This document shows, one piece after another, positions 35,404 to 44,532 of a DNA stretch of 64,000 nt. The stretch spans positions 186,001 through 250,000 of the forward strand of contig JACKHO010000002.1 of assembly GCA_020638955.1 (NCBI GenBank), written 5' to 3'. This stretch comes from Planctomycetaceae bacterium. GTDB taxonomy: Bacteria; Planctomycetota; Planctomycetia; Planctomycetales; Planctomycetaceae. A model generated the notes under the pieces. The model was given only the letters and a program-made list of their open reading frames with translations. It searched no databases and was not told the origin of the DNA. The stretch's first letter is position 1; each line of letters begins with the position of its first letter. The position numbers and the translations under genes were made by a program.

Positions 35404-35886
35404 CTAAAACATCGGCTCCCGACCTAATTGCCTTCGAATAACAGCCCACTGCCCCGCGTGCATGAGCCAGTGTGTGCCCTGCAGAATGAAGACGTCAGCA
35501 ACCCGCGGTGCGTATTCGATCCCAGAGGGTTCATCGAGCCGTTCCGCAGAACAGTTTGCCAGGGCGGTGAGCGTCGCTTCCCGGATGTTGCTGTAGAGTC
35601 GTTTCAGCTCAGCCAAGCTGTCGAACTGGCTGGCATCATCAATTGTGGCCGTTTCCTTTCGATATCGATCGGCAAAACCGTCGGGCAGTGTCGGCACGCT
35701 GCCTGGGGCGACATGATCCATGAATTTGTGCTCGGACACAATGAGGTGTCCAAGTTGCCAACGAATATGGTTGAGCCCCTCGCCCGGCCGATGCATGGTT
35801 TCTTCTTCGGTCAAATCAGAGAGGTACAAATCGACCACCATTTGGCAGTTGGCAATGGCAGCTTCAATTGCGGCTTGCGGCGTCAT
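35404..35886 (-). CDS. DinB family protein
   Basis: The protein has 160 residues from the ATG at 35886 (AGGA seven bases upstream). A four-helix-bundle pattern is visible, with NHIRWQLGHLIVSEHKFMD holding two His residues and HWLMHAGQWAVIRRQLG another. These form the metal-binding triad of DinB/YfiT-like proteins, which often act as thiol-dependent transferases. Function in detail is not known. It is the last gene of a minus-strand set after the nucleoside hydrolase, 17 bp away. Confidence 0.85.
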   Translation of the reverse strand: MTPQAAIEAAIANCQMVVDLYLSDLTEEETMHRPGEGLNHIRWQLGHLIVSEHKFMDHVAPGSVPTLPDGFADRYRKETATIDDASQFDSLAELKRLYSNIREATLTALANCSAERLDEPSGIEYAPRVADVFILQGTHWLMHAGQWAVIRRQLGREPMF

Positions 35887-35903
35887 CAAATTTCCTTTGT
35901 TTG

Positions 35904-36851
35904 CTAAGGCTGAACGAGTGCCAGGATTTGGGCGACGAAATCGAACACACCCTGCAAATCGACGGCAACGAGCACGTCAACATTCGACTGACGCTGCCGC
36001 AAGTAGCGGCGATCAAAAATCGTGGCCCCGCGCGTGAGTTCGCCGGAGAGTTCCACCTGCATGGACATAGGCTGGATTTCAAATAGCCCCGGACGTGCGA
36101 CGGCAGCCAAAGCCATAATTTCGGGAACGGCCACACCCTCAGTACCAAACTCACGGCGACTTTCCCTGAGTCCAAACGGAAACAGCCATTCGAGGACGCG
36201 CCCCAGTCTTGTGTACGACGAGACCGGCAGTCGGTTGTATTGATCAAACGACATCACCATTTTGCGGGCCACGTCAATGGGTAACAGCTTCGGCATGGTG
36301 GGAAAATCAAAAACCACCCGGGCCGCTTCGGGGTTGGCATAAACATTGAATTCTGCGGCTGCTGAAACATCACCCCCTTCGGCCACTGCGCCGGCGAGTG
36401 TGACAAACTCCTTCAGGCTGGACAGAAACTCGGGATAGCGTTCCATTGCCAGATGAATGTTCGTCAATGGTCCGAGCGAAAGCAGCGTGAGTTCACCGGG
36501 ATACTGCTTGACCAGTTCGACCAACACCTTAACCGAGTCCGTCGGCTGATGCAGTGGTGCTTCGACCGGTTGGCAGTCTCCCAATCCGTGTTTTCCGGTG
36601 GGAAGCAGCAAGCCGCGTTCAGGCGGCAGCAGGGAGTGCGGTGCGTCAGAAAATCCCACACGCGGCCAAAGCGCGGGATCAACGAAAGACAATACCGTCT
36701 GCATGTTGCAGGAAGCCTGTCGCCCCGAAACGACTCCTGCAGTGGCGGTGAGGCCGACGATTTCAATTTCCGGATCAGAGAGCGCGAGAGCAATGGCAAT
36801 GGCGTCGCCAACGCCTGGGTCGGCGTCGATGATGACCTTCTTGCCAATCAT
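35904..36851 (-). CDS. Inosine/uridine-preferring nucleoside hydrolase family protein
   Basis: The protein has 315 residues from the ATG at 36851, which has GGAGG upstream and overlaps the preceding oxidoreductase by 4 bases (ATGA). The N-terminus KKVIIDADPGVGDAIAIALA matches the family calcium/ribose-binding motif DxDPGxDDAxA. However, the first Asp of the DD pair is Gly here, the residue that normally contacts the ribose. The later parts (LTLLSLGPLTNIHLAMERYP, AEFNVYANPEAARVVFDFP) are typical. The family cleaves the N-glycosidic bond of nucleosides. The changed residue could alter substrate or reduce activity. Confidence 0.86.
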   Translation of the reverse strand: MIGKKVIIDADPGVGDAIAIALALSDPEIEIVGLTATAGVVSGRQASCNMQTVLSFVDPALWPRVGFSDAPHSLLPPERGLLLPTGKHGLGDCQPVEAPLHQPTDSVKVLVELVKQYPGELTLLSLGPLTNIHLAMERYPEFLSSLKEFVTLAGAVAEGGDVSAAAEFNVYANPEAARVVFDFPTMPKLLPIDVARKMVMSFDQYNRLPVSSYTRLGRVLEWLFPFGLRESRREFGTEGVAVPEIMALAAVARPGLFEIQPMSMQVELSGELTRGATIFDRRYLRQRQSNVDVLVAVDLQGVFDFVAQILALVQP

Positions 36852-38140
36852 GTCGCCTCCGTAACATTCCAGGGGGCGCGAGACCGGCAATCGAGTAGCT
36901 GGTTCGCCTCGTCATCGTGCAAGAACGATTTTGACTGAGGATCAAATTTCAGTGCTCGCCCCAATCGATACGAGATATTCCCAAGGTGGCACAGTGTCAT
37001 GCTGTGGTGGCCCGTTTCGATGTCGGCCGACGGACTTTTTTGTGTGCGAATCGACTCCAGGAAATCGGCGATGTGTGTGGAACGGATTTCTGAGGCCCCT
37101 TCAAAAAGCGACTGTTTGCCGCCGTAAACTTTCCAGCCGCTGCGGTCGATGACGAGCGTCCCGTCACTTCCGTAAAACGCAGCACCGGCGGTGCGTCCTT
37201 CAATGCCGTGGTTCGACCATTGTCGATGTTCCCAGAGCACCTGGACATCATCGAACTCGTACTGGACGGTCAATGTGTCTGGTGTTTCTCGCTGATCCTG
37301 TAAATGCAGGCATCCCCCCGATGCACTAATGCGGCTTGGCAAGTCGAGATTGAGCCCCCAACGCACTACGTCGAGGTACTGCACGCCCCAGCATCCCAGT
37401 TCGCCAGCCCCATAGTCCCAGAACCACTGCCAGTTCTGGTGAAAACGCGAAGGTTGAAACGGTCGAGTTTCCGCCGGACCGAGCCAGCGGTCGTAATCAA
37501 CTCCCGGCGGAGGTGTACTCGACTCCTGAAGGGCCAGCGGACGACGCTGATGCACCGCCCACGCTTTTGCAAAATGAATAGATCCAATAGCCCCTGATTG
37601 AATCGCATTCACTGCCGAAACAAAGTGAGTGCCACTTCGCTGCGGAAGACCGGTTTGAATGAGTGATCCCGACTGCTTCGCCGCCGCAACAATTTGTTCA
37701 CCCTGACGAATGCTCAAGGCCACAGGCTGTTCAAGATAAATATCTTTCCCTGCCTGACAGGCTTCCACCGCGATGCGGGCGTGCCAGTGGTCCGGTGTTG
37801 CAATGACCACGGCATCGACATCAGAACGGCTCAGCATTGCTTCATGGTCGGGAACGATTACCGGGCGGGCTCCCGTCGCCTTACGTAATTCATCCTGCAG
37901 CAACGCGGCGTGACGAATATCGACATCGCACAATGATGTCACAACGGCCCCTGGTTGCTGCGCGAACAGCAAAGCCAGTTCCTGCCCCCGGTTGCCAGCT
38001 CCGATCATCCCAACGCGAACTGGACTGGCCTCGGCCGCATTGGCCGACATGCCCAATCCCAATGCACCAACGGCGACACCAGCCGCATTGCGGGCCGACG
38101 CGTTCAGGAATTCCCGTCGATTGTAATTGTGAGACGCCAT
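36848..38140 (-). CDS. Tat-exported Gfo/Idh/MocA family oxidoreductase
   Basis: The 430-residue protein has a twin-arginine signal (NRREFLNASARNAAGVAVGA), then a Rossmann start VRVGMIGAGNRGQELALLF, and VVIATPDHWHARIAVEACQAGKD followed by the EQPVALS motif that replaces the usual EKP. The C-terminal region has GAGELGCWGVQYLDVVRWGL. It is an NAD(P)-dependent oxidoreductase likely to act on a sugar derivative outside the cytoplasm. The 3' end overlaps the nucleoside hydrolase start by 4 bases, so the two are coupled. Why an exported oxidoreductase should be coupled to a hydrolase without a visible signal peptide is unclear. Confidence 0.87.
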   Translation of the reverse strand: MASHNYNRREFLNASARNAAGVAVGALGLGMSANAAEASPVRVGMIGAGNRGQELALLFAQQPGAVVTSLCDVDIRHAALLQDELRKATGARPVIVPDHEAMLSRSDVDAVVIATPDHWHARIAVEACQAGKDIYLEQPVALSIRQGEQIVAAAKQSGSLIQTGLPQRSGTHFVSAVNAIQSGAIGSIHFAKAWAVHQRRPLALQESSTPPPGVDYDRWLGPAETRPFQPSRFHQNWQWFWDYGAGELGCWGVQYLDVVRWGLNLDLPSRISASGGCLHLQDQRETPDTLTVQYEFDDVQVLWEHRQWSNHGIEGRTAGAAFYGSDGTLVIDRSGWKVYGGKQSLFEGASEIRSTHIADFLESIRTQKSPSADIETGHHSMTLCHLGNISYRLGRALKFDPQSKSFLHDDEANQLLDCRSRAPWNVTEAT

Positions 38141-38366
38141 ACCTCGTTTGCACTCAATTGATTGTTGACCAAAACAACTGCAATTGGGGACACCTCGATT
38201 CTAAGACCGTCCCGCACAACATGCCAGCCACAAGTAACGAACGGCAATTGAGATGCAATGAATCGCGGACGACTGGGCCAAGGCGACCGTTCATGCCCAT
38301 GGTGAATCACGTTGATTTACAAAGCGATGCCGGTCACCATTGTCGTTGCTGATTTCCCTCAAGGGC

Positions 38367-40754
38367 ATGTCCGTCAACAGGTTTCCAATATTGTACGCAC
38401 TTGACCGAAAACTGCTTCGCGACCTGTGGGCGTTACGCACGCAGAATCTGGCGATTTCGCTGGTCATCGCCTGCGGCGTGGGCATGATCATCATGTCGCT
38501 GAGTACGCAGCGGTCACTGGAAATCACCCGGGAGAGGTTCTACGACGAGAACCGTTTTGGTGAAGTCTTCGTCGAGCTCAAACGAGCCCCCGATTCGTTG
38601 CGTGATCGGCTGGAAGAAATTCCCGGCATGCGCGACGTTCAGACACGTGTTGTGGTCAGTGCGTTTCTTGACGTGGAAGGACTCGATCAACCGGCGGTGG
38701 GTCGAATCAACGGCATTCCCTCAGAACACTTGCCTGTGCTGAATAGGATTCACTTACGGGCGGGTCGCAACCTCGATCCACTGGGACAGCATGAGGTCAT
38801 TCTGAGCGAAGCCTTTGCCGGTGCGCATCAGTTTGAGCCCGGCGACAAACTGAAAGTCATCATCAACGGTCGCCTGCAGTTGATGCACGTCGTCGGGATT
38901 GCACTCTCTCCCGAATCGATTTACGAAATCCAGCCGGGCCAGATGATCCCAGACCCCTCCAGCTATGGTGTCCTCTGGATGGACGAGCGCGAACTGGCGG
39001 CAGCGTTTGATATGGAAGGGGCCTTCAATTCGGCGGCATTCACCTTGCTGCGAGGGGCTTCAGAGCCGGAAGTCATTCGACAAATTGATGCGCTCACGGA
39101 AGAGTTTGGAGGCGCTGGAGCCTACGCCCGGAGTGAGCAAATCTCGCATCGCTTTCTCGACCACGAAATGAAACAGCTCAAAGGAATGGGGACGGTGGTT
39201 CCCACCATTTTCCTGGGAGTGGCCGCATTTCTGCTGAACATTGTTTTGTCGCGGCTCATTAATACGCAGCGGGAACAAATCGCGGTGCTCAAGGCGTTCG
39301 GCTACATGTGGTGGGAAATTGGAGGACACTACCTGCTCATGACACTCATGGTGGCATTCATGGGAGCGATCATGGGCACCGCCATGGGGATTTACCTGGG
39401 ACGCGGGCTGACCCATTTGTACACGACATTTTTTCACTTCCCGGTGTTTGAGTTTTATTTGGCCCAGGATATCGTCTGGATTGGCTGGGGAATTGCCGTT
39501 GGTTCCGCCTTCATCGGAGCCATCGGAGGATTGCATCGAGCACTGACGCTTCCACCTGCGGAGGCCATGCGTCCGGAGCCGCCTGCGAACTATCAGCGGT
39601 CCTTGTTTGAAGTCATCGGACTGTCCAGACTGCTGTCCCCCATCGGAAAAATGATTCTCAGGCAACTCGAACGAACTCCGAGAAGGACGGTGCTATCCAT
39701 CGTGGGAGTGGCCCTCGCTGTGTCCGTGATGGTGCTGGGAAACTTCATGGAAGACTCGGTGCAAAAACTCATGCACCTCATGTTCTCAGAAACGCAGAGG
39801 TATGACATTACGGTAGCGTTTCGTGAGCCGACGAACATGGCCGTGGAGTCGGAACTCATTCGCTTGCCGGGCGTGCTGCGGTGTGAACTGTTTCGCAGTG
39901 TTCCGGCACGATTTCGTGCAGGGCATCGGGAACGTCTGGTTGGTATTCAAGGTGTCCCGACGGACCACGAGTTGTATCGTTTCATTGATGAACGTGAGGA
40001 AATCATCGACTTACCGCCGAATGGTTTGCTGATCTCAACGGAACTGGCCAACCTGCTGGACGTTTCCGTCGGCGACTTCATCCAGGTGGAAGTACTGGAA
40101 GGCGAACGACCGACACGCTCACTACAAGTCGCGGCGACCATTGACGACTTCGCGGGCCTGTCGGCATTCACGGAAATCACGAGTCTTGGAAATGCCATTC
40201 GCGAGTCGGAAACAGCGTCAGGTGCTTACCTGCAAATCGACCTGCGTCAGGAACAGTCTCTCATGCGGACACTGAAGGAGCACCCTCGAATTGCCGGGGT
40301 AAACATCAAACGATCGACAGTCGAGAGTTTCAATAAGACCATTGCCGAGAACCTGTTGACCATGCGAATGGTCAACGTGATATTTGCTTCGATTATCGCA
40401 CTCGGGGTCATTTACAACACTGCCCGTATTGCATTGTCTGAACGTACCCGCGAACTGGCGACGCTCCGCGTGCTGGGATTCACGCGGGCTGAGATTTCAT
40501 CCATTCTGCTGGGCGAACTGGCCGTCATTACAATTGCCGGACTGCCACTCGGATGTGCTCTGGGAAACGTGTTCGCGTTCGTGGCATTATTGAGCGTTGA
40601 TCGAGAATTATTCCGCATTCCGCTGACCGTTCTACCCAAGACGTATCTGCTCGCCACGGGAACAGCGGTTGTGTCAGCGCTCATCGCGGGACTGCTGGTC
40701 CGTCGCCGACTCGATAAATTAAATCTGATCGACGTATTGAAGACACGCGAGTAA
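38367..40754 (+). CDS. ABC transporter permease with two FtsX-type domains
   Basis: The protein has 795 residues from the ATG at 38367 (AGGG upstream; a TTG start at 38340 is also in frame). The first helix is near residue 25 (LAISLVIACGVGMIIMSLST), followed by a large periplasmic (MacB-PCD-like) part. Helix clusters at about 280-400 and 670-790 correspond to the two FtsX domains; a further helix near 450 opens the second half. Such permeases belong to the MacB/LolCDE-type group that moves lipoproteins, peptides or macrolides, and need a cognate ATPase. No ATPase gene is adjacent here; the nearest, the LptB-like gene, is 10 kb away and belongs to another type. Confidence 0.85.
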   Translation: MSVNRFPILYALDRKLLRDLWALRTQNLAISLVIACGVGMIIMSLSTQRSLEITRERFYDENRFGEVFVELKRAPDSLRDRLEEIPGMRDVQTRVVVSAFLDVEGLDQPAVGRINGIPSEHLPVLNRIHLRAGRNLDPLGQHEVILSEAFAGAHQFEPGDKLKVIINGRLQLMHVVGIALSPESIYEIQPGQMIPDPSSYGVLWMDERELAAAFDMEGAFNSAAFTLLRGASEPEVIRQIDALTEEFGGAGAYARSEQISHRFLDHEMKQLKGMGTVVPTIFLGVAAFLLNIVLSRLINTQREQIAVLKAFGYMWWEIGGHYLLMTLMVAFMGAIMGTAMGIYLGRGLTHLYTTFFHFPVFEFYLAQDIVWIGWGIAVGSAFIGAIGGLHRALTLPPAEAMRPEPPANYQRSLFEVIGLSRLLSPIGKMILRQLERTPRRTVLSIVGVALAVSVMVLGNFMEDSVQKLMHLMFSETQRYDITVAFREPTNMAVESELIRLPGVLRCELFRSVPARFRAGHRERLVGIQGVPTDHELYRFIDEREEIIDLPPNGLLISTELANLLDVSVGDFIQVEVLEGERPTRSLQVAATIDDFAGLSAFTEITSLGNAIRESETASGAYLQIDLRQEQSLMRTLKEHPRIAGVNIKRSTVESFNKTIAENLLTMRMVNVIFASIIALGVIYNTARIALSERTRELATLRVLGFTRAEISSILLGELAVITIAGLPLGCALGNVFAFVALLSVDRELFRIPLTVLPKTYLLATGTAVVSALIAGLLVRRRLDKLNLIDVLKTRE

Positions 40755-40782
40755 GTTCCGCATGCGGTTTGATCCGACAGGC

Positions 40783-41766
40783 TCAAGTCACCGCCGCGTG
40801 AGAATTCACCTCGCCACGAGCTTTGATGGCGGCATCAATGACATTGAGTTCGTCCTCACTGAGCTTCCAATGCATGGCCTCTGCTGTTTCGATGATTTGA
40901 CTGGGCCTTTTGGCACCGCATAGTGCGGCGGTAATGCCGGGACGCTGAATGGTCCAGGCCACGGCGAGTTGAGCCAGAGTTCGTCCGGCCGCCTCTGCAA
41001 TGGGTCGCAGTGCGTCGATGAAGTCGTGGTTCTTATCCCATTGTTCTCCCTGAAAAACAGGATACTTCTGGCGTCCGTCTTTGGGGTCCCACTGGTGGTT
41101 GCGTGCTAACTTGCCGGCGAGGAATCCTTTCATCAGGGGCCAGTACACCATGACTGAAACATTGTGTTCCTGACACCACGGAAGTCGATGTTCTTCGATT
41201 TCCCGCTGCAGCATGTTGTAGTGCGGTTGATCTGCCGAAATGGGACACACGGCGTGAAACTCTTCGTACTGCTTCACCTCGCTGAAATTCGACACGCCCA
41301 CAGCTCGCACCTTGCCTGCGTCGAGCAATTCCTTCAATACACCTGCTGAATCAGCGACGGGTATATCTGGGTCGGGGGCGTGGAGGTAGTAGAGGTCGAT
41401 GACGTCAGTCTGCAGCCGTTGCAGACTCTCGTCGCATTGTTCGCGAATTCGCTGGGGCGAGGCGTCGCGTTTCTGTTTATGGTTTTCATCCCATTCAATG
41501 CCGCACTTCGACGCAATGACCAGTTCGCTACGACGATGTCCCAACGCCCTGGCGATCATTTTCTCGCTTTCGCCTGCGTACCCGTAGACGTAAGCGGTGT
41601 CGAAAAAATTGATCCCGGCATCAACCGCGGCCTGGAGCGTCGCCAGACTGTTGGACTCGGTGACGTCAATACTGGTAATTCCGGTTATGGGCCAGCAGCC
41701 CATGGCGACCGGCGAAACCAAGAGGTCGGTCGTTCCAATACGTCGTCGGGTCACGTCCTGTGACAT
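40783..41766 (-). CDS. Aldo/keto reductase
   Basis: The 327-residue protein begins RRRIGTTDLLVSPVAMGCWP. The catalytic tetrad is visible: Asp and Tyr in FFDTAYVYG, Lys in VIASKCG and His in YYLHAPD. Late parts (AVAWTIQRPGITAALCGAKR followed by IIETAEAMHW) form the NADPH-binding end. It reduces aldehydes or ketones, or oxidises sugars, with NADPH. It is followed on the same strand (upstream) by a secreted protein with a 32-bp gap. Substrate unknown. Confidence 0.92.
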   Translation of the reverse strand: MSQDVTRRRIGTTDLLVSPVAMGCWPITGITSIDVTESNSLATLQAAVDAGINFFDTAYVYGYAGESEKMIARALGHRRSELVIASKCGIEWDENHKQKRDASPQRIREQCDESLQRLQTDVIDLYYLHAPDPDIPVADSAGVLKELLDAGKVRAVGVSNFSEVKQYEEFHAVCPISADQPHYNMLQREIEEHRLPWCQEHNVSVMVYWPLMKGFLAGKLARNHQWDPKDGRQKYPVFQGEQWDKNHDFIDALRPIAEAAGRTLAQLAVAWTIQRPGITAALCGAKRPSQIIETAEAMHWKLSEDELNVIDAAIKARGEVNSHAAVT

Positions 41767-41798
41767 GCGAATTCCAGGCTAATATCAAGAAGTTTTCG

Positions 41799-43379
41799 TC
41801 ACGGATTGGCGGTAAACAGAACCTGCAATTGCACCATGAGCGGTTCGGCCTGGGCAACCAACTGATACAGGACTTGCTGATGATCTGGTCGGCAGTTAGC
41901 CACAAGCGTTTTGCAGCTTTGCCATGACTTAACGATTTGCTCGGCGTGTTCACGGATATGTTCCGGGTCGACATGCTGCGTCGAGATTTCTTCATGCAGC
42001 GTGTGGGCCGCTTCATGTAACGACTCAACATTTGCTTTGAAGCGATTCCGGAACTGAGGTGGATACCCTCCGGCATTCAACACCTGCTGTTCCGCAGTCT
42101 GTTCGAACTGGAAGCTGAGTTCGTCAATGCGAGACACCAGCTTAATGAGTGGGCCACGGTCGTATCCGGTGTGGTATCCGAGCCCCTTGCCAACGAGTTC
42201 GAAGCGTGAGCTGACGGCAATGGCCTGCTGTTGAATGAGTGGTGAGGGAAACCGCTTGCACTCTACGGCAAATGCATTCCATTGCACATCGAGCAGACGG
42301 TAGTCCCACAAGAGTGCGTCACGTTTGGAGTGATTGTGCACGGCACTCACAAACTGCGTGAGCGACTGGTCAAACTCCCGGGCGACTTGTAGCACCCGCG
42401 TGGGATCGGGGTGGGCAAGCAAATCAGGCACGGCGATGGATGCAAGCAGCTGCCGGGCGTCGGCTTCCGCCGTATTTACAAGCATTTCGAGATACGCGTC
42501 GTCAAACTCGATCGGAATCCAGAGCAACTCCTGTAACTCGCGGCTCGACTCTTCGACCAGGAACAGACTGCGTCGGATTTCATCGGTGGCGACGGGATGC
42601 AGTTTGCGACGAAACTCCACAAGTCCCGTTTGGCAATTCTTGAACTCTGTGACGAGCTGCGAGTAATTTGTGAAGTTAATGAGCGCAGTCATTTGCTGGT
42701 AACGGATTTGCAATTGTTGTCCCTCAACCAGCAGGCCCGACAGGCGGGGATTGCGTGGCAGGTCGCGATAAATCGCTTCCATGAGCTGGCGGTACTTCGT
42801 CGTCAGTTCCCCAGAAACCCGTACCAACTCCGGTCGATCGAGCTGTGGCTCCACTCCCAAAAGTTCGCACAACTTTCGTTCATGTTCACTCACACTGGTT
42901 ACGAGCTGTCGAATTTGCCGACCAGCGTCTGTCGTCTGGTTGAGTCGAAATTCAATCCAGCGCCAGTCGCGGTCGATGGCAGCGAACTGTGTTGTCAAAT
43001 TGTTGCGGTCGAATCGATTTCTTCCTGTCAGCGCATCGAGCGCAGCTTCCATTTGCAGGAGACGGCCCAGGACAGGGCGAAGTTCCGGCAGTGACCGAAC
43101 TTCATATTGCATCACCTCGGCCAACTGCATGGTGTCTTTTGACATGGCATCGAGTTGAACGTCGATGGCGTTGGCCTGGGGATTCGGCCGGAAACGCGGT
43201 GGCGGTGCCTGCTCGTTAGGATTTGGCGGATTTCGATCCCGGTCCTGATCGCGTCGGGTCTGGGATTCAATCAAAGTCCGCAGCAAGTCTTCGACGAACT
43301 CTCGCCGCTGCGCATGCACCACGCTGGGCGCTGCCATCCACAACATAAGAATCAGACAAACCCAATTTGAGGCGCGCAT
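41799..43379 (-). CDS. Secreted hypothetical protein, helical
   Basis: The protein has about 526 residues from the ATG at 43379, chosen because GGAGG lies just upstream and the signal peptide MRASNWVCLILMLWMAAPSV begins there. After the signal, a Pro/Arg/Asn-rich stretch (RDQDRDRNPPNPNEQAPPPR) leads into a long, mostly alpha-helical body full of Leu, Gln, Glu and Arg (LVTEFKNCQTGLVEFRRKLH, for example). I do not recognise a family. It may be a structural or adhesive periplasmic protein. Gap to the small cytochrome gene (43424) is 44 bp, on the same strand. Confidence 0.7.
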   Translation of the reverse strand: MRASNWVCLILMLWMAAPSVVHAQRREFVEDLLRTLIESQTRRDQDRDRNPPNPNEQAPPPRFRPNPQANAIDVQLDAMSKDTMQLAEVMQYEVRSLPELRPVLGRLLQMEAALDALTGRNRFDRNNLTTQFAAIDRDWRWIEFRLNQTTDAGRQIRQLVTSVSEHERKLCELLGVEPQLDRPELVRVSGELTTKYRQLMEAIYRDLPRNPRLSGLLVEGQQLQIRYQQMTALINFTNYSQLVTEFKNCQTGLVEFRRKLHPVATDEIRRSLFLVEESSRELQELLWIPIEFDDAYLEMLVNTAEADARQLLASIAVPDLLAHPDPTRVLQVAREFDQSLTQFVSAVHNHSKRDALLWDYRLLDVQWNAFAVECKRFPSPLIQQQAIAVSSRFELVGKGLGYHTGYDRGPLIKLVSRIDELSFQFEQTAEQQVLNAGGYPPQFRNRFKANVESLHEAAHTLHEEISTQHVDPEHIREHAEQIVKSWQSCKTLVANCRPDHQQVLYQLVAQAEPLMVQLQVLFTANP

Positions 43380-43423
43380 GGCTCCCTCCGGTTTCACTTG
43401 AGAAGTGTGCCTTCCGTTTTCAC

Positions 43424-43780
43424 TTACGGCTTGTGTGGGCCGTGACAACTCTTGCAGTTCGTCGCCTTCCGCAACAGTGCCGGAGCGTCTTCCTGACCGT
43501 CAGCGGCGGCCTGAGCAGCGTCCACGAGCGACTTGGTCAGCATTTCCCAGCTTTCCGCATCACCTTTCGGCGGCTTCAGTTCTTTCAATGCCTGACACAG
43601 CTTCAGAAACTGCTGCGATTCCTCAGCACTGGCCCCCCCGGTCGCTACTTTCTGGGCGAGACCATCTTTGAAGGCCACTTTCATAATCGACTTAATGGTC
43701 GGCTTCTCATCATCAGCCCGAGCTACAGACGCGGGAACCATCAACAACAAAGCCACAACCGCCGCATAACGCCAAGACAT
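43424..43780 (-). CDS. Small secreted c-type cytochrome
   Basis: The protein has 118 residues from the ATG at 43780 (GGAGG upstream), with a signal peptide (MSWRYAAVVALLLMVPASVA, ending ARA). The single haem motif CKSCH lies at the very C-terminus (six residues from the end, SCHGPHKP). That is unusual because c-type cytochromes normally carry CxxCH near the N-terminus of the domain. The rest (ESQQFLKLCQALKELKPPKG, about 50 residues) looks like a helical cytochrome c' -like or haem-binding bundle. An electron-transfer role is inferred. It precedes the secreted hypothetical gene on the same strand. Confidence 0.8.
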   Translation of the reverse strand: MSWRYAAVVALLLMVPASVARADDEKPTIKSIMKVAFKDGLAQKVATGGASAEESQQFLKLCQALKELKPPKGDAESWEMLTKSLVDAAQAAADGQEDAPALLRKATNCKSCHGPHKP

Positions 43781-43946
43781 TGCATTTCCTCCGTGGAGCG
43801 TAAGACGTTCAAATTCCTCGACTTCCACCTTACGCCGGGACCGAGATGAAATCAAGCTCGCCGGTCGTTGCTTGATGTGGAACACAGCATGTCATAGCGT
43901 CCCCCTTCTGCATCACTTCTACGGACTCAATTCCTGAGGATTTCCC

Positions 43947-44507
43947 ATGACTGCTTTTCGCACGCTGTTTGCACTTCTCGCCCTCACCAGCTTGATTCAG
44001 GCCGATCAAACACTGACCATCAAGAAGGCCACCTACGGCGACCACAAGGAAAAGCAAACGGTTGACGTCACCAGCAAGGTTTCTGCCCAAGTGAAGGAGG
44101 GAAAGGTTCGACTTGTGGTTTGGAACGACCTGTTTGGCGAACCTGCCGAAGGAGTGCGGAAGTCGCTGCAGTTGGAGTACGAACTCGACGGCAAGCCCGG
44201 AAAACTTGAAGTCTATGAAGGCGACACGCTGCTCATCCCACAGCCCAAGCTGGAAGGAAAGCTCGCCATTGTCAGTGCCCACTATGGAATTATTCCCGAC
44301 TACACCTATGACGTGACAACCGACGTCAAACGGTATCTGGAAGACAACAAGCTCTCCGTCGAAGTCAGCAACGACCTGTTCGGTGACCCTGCCTCAGGCG
44401 AGTTCAAATGGCTTAAAGTCGTCTACCGAATTGGCGACGTGGAACTCATTAAGCAGGCCTGGGAAGGGCAAACCTTAAACATCAACACCGATGAAAAGCA
44501 GGAGTAG
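43947..44507 (+). CDS. Secreted tandem DUF3395-like protein
   Basis: The 186-residue protein has a short signal (MTAFRTLFALLALTSLIQAD). Two halves repeat the same pattern. Half one (about 20-95) has IKKATYGDHKEKQTVDVTSK, LVVWNDLFGEPAEG, LQLEYELDG and EVYEGDTLLIP. Half two (about 105-182) has VSAHYGIIPDYTYDVTTDVK, VEVSNDLFGDPASG, LKVVYRIGD and EGQTLNI. The DLFGDPASG and YG...DVT words fit the DnaJC11-type C-terminal domain (DUF3395), known from eukaryotic mitochondrial proteins and some bacteria. Function is unknown. I give this family assignment with moderate confidence. It diverges from the cytochrome gene. Confidence 0.7.
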   Translation: MTAFRTLFALLALTSLIQADQTLTIKKATYGDHKEKQTVDVTSKVSAQVKEGKVRLVVWNDLFGEPAEGVRKSLQLEYELDGKPGKLEVYEGDTLLIPQPKLEGKLAIVSAHYGIIPDYTYDVTTDVKRYLEDNKLSVEVSNDLFGDPASGEFKWLKVVYRIGDVELIKQAWEGQTLNINTDEKQE

Positions 44508-44532
44508 TTGACCGTCGGTGCGCGACGTTGAA

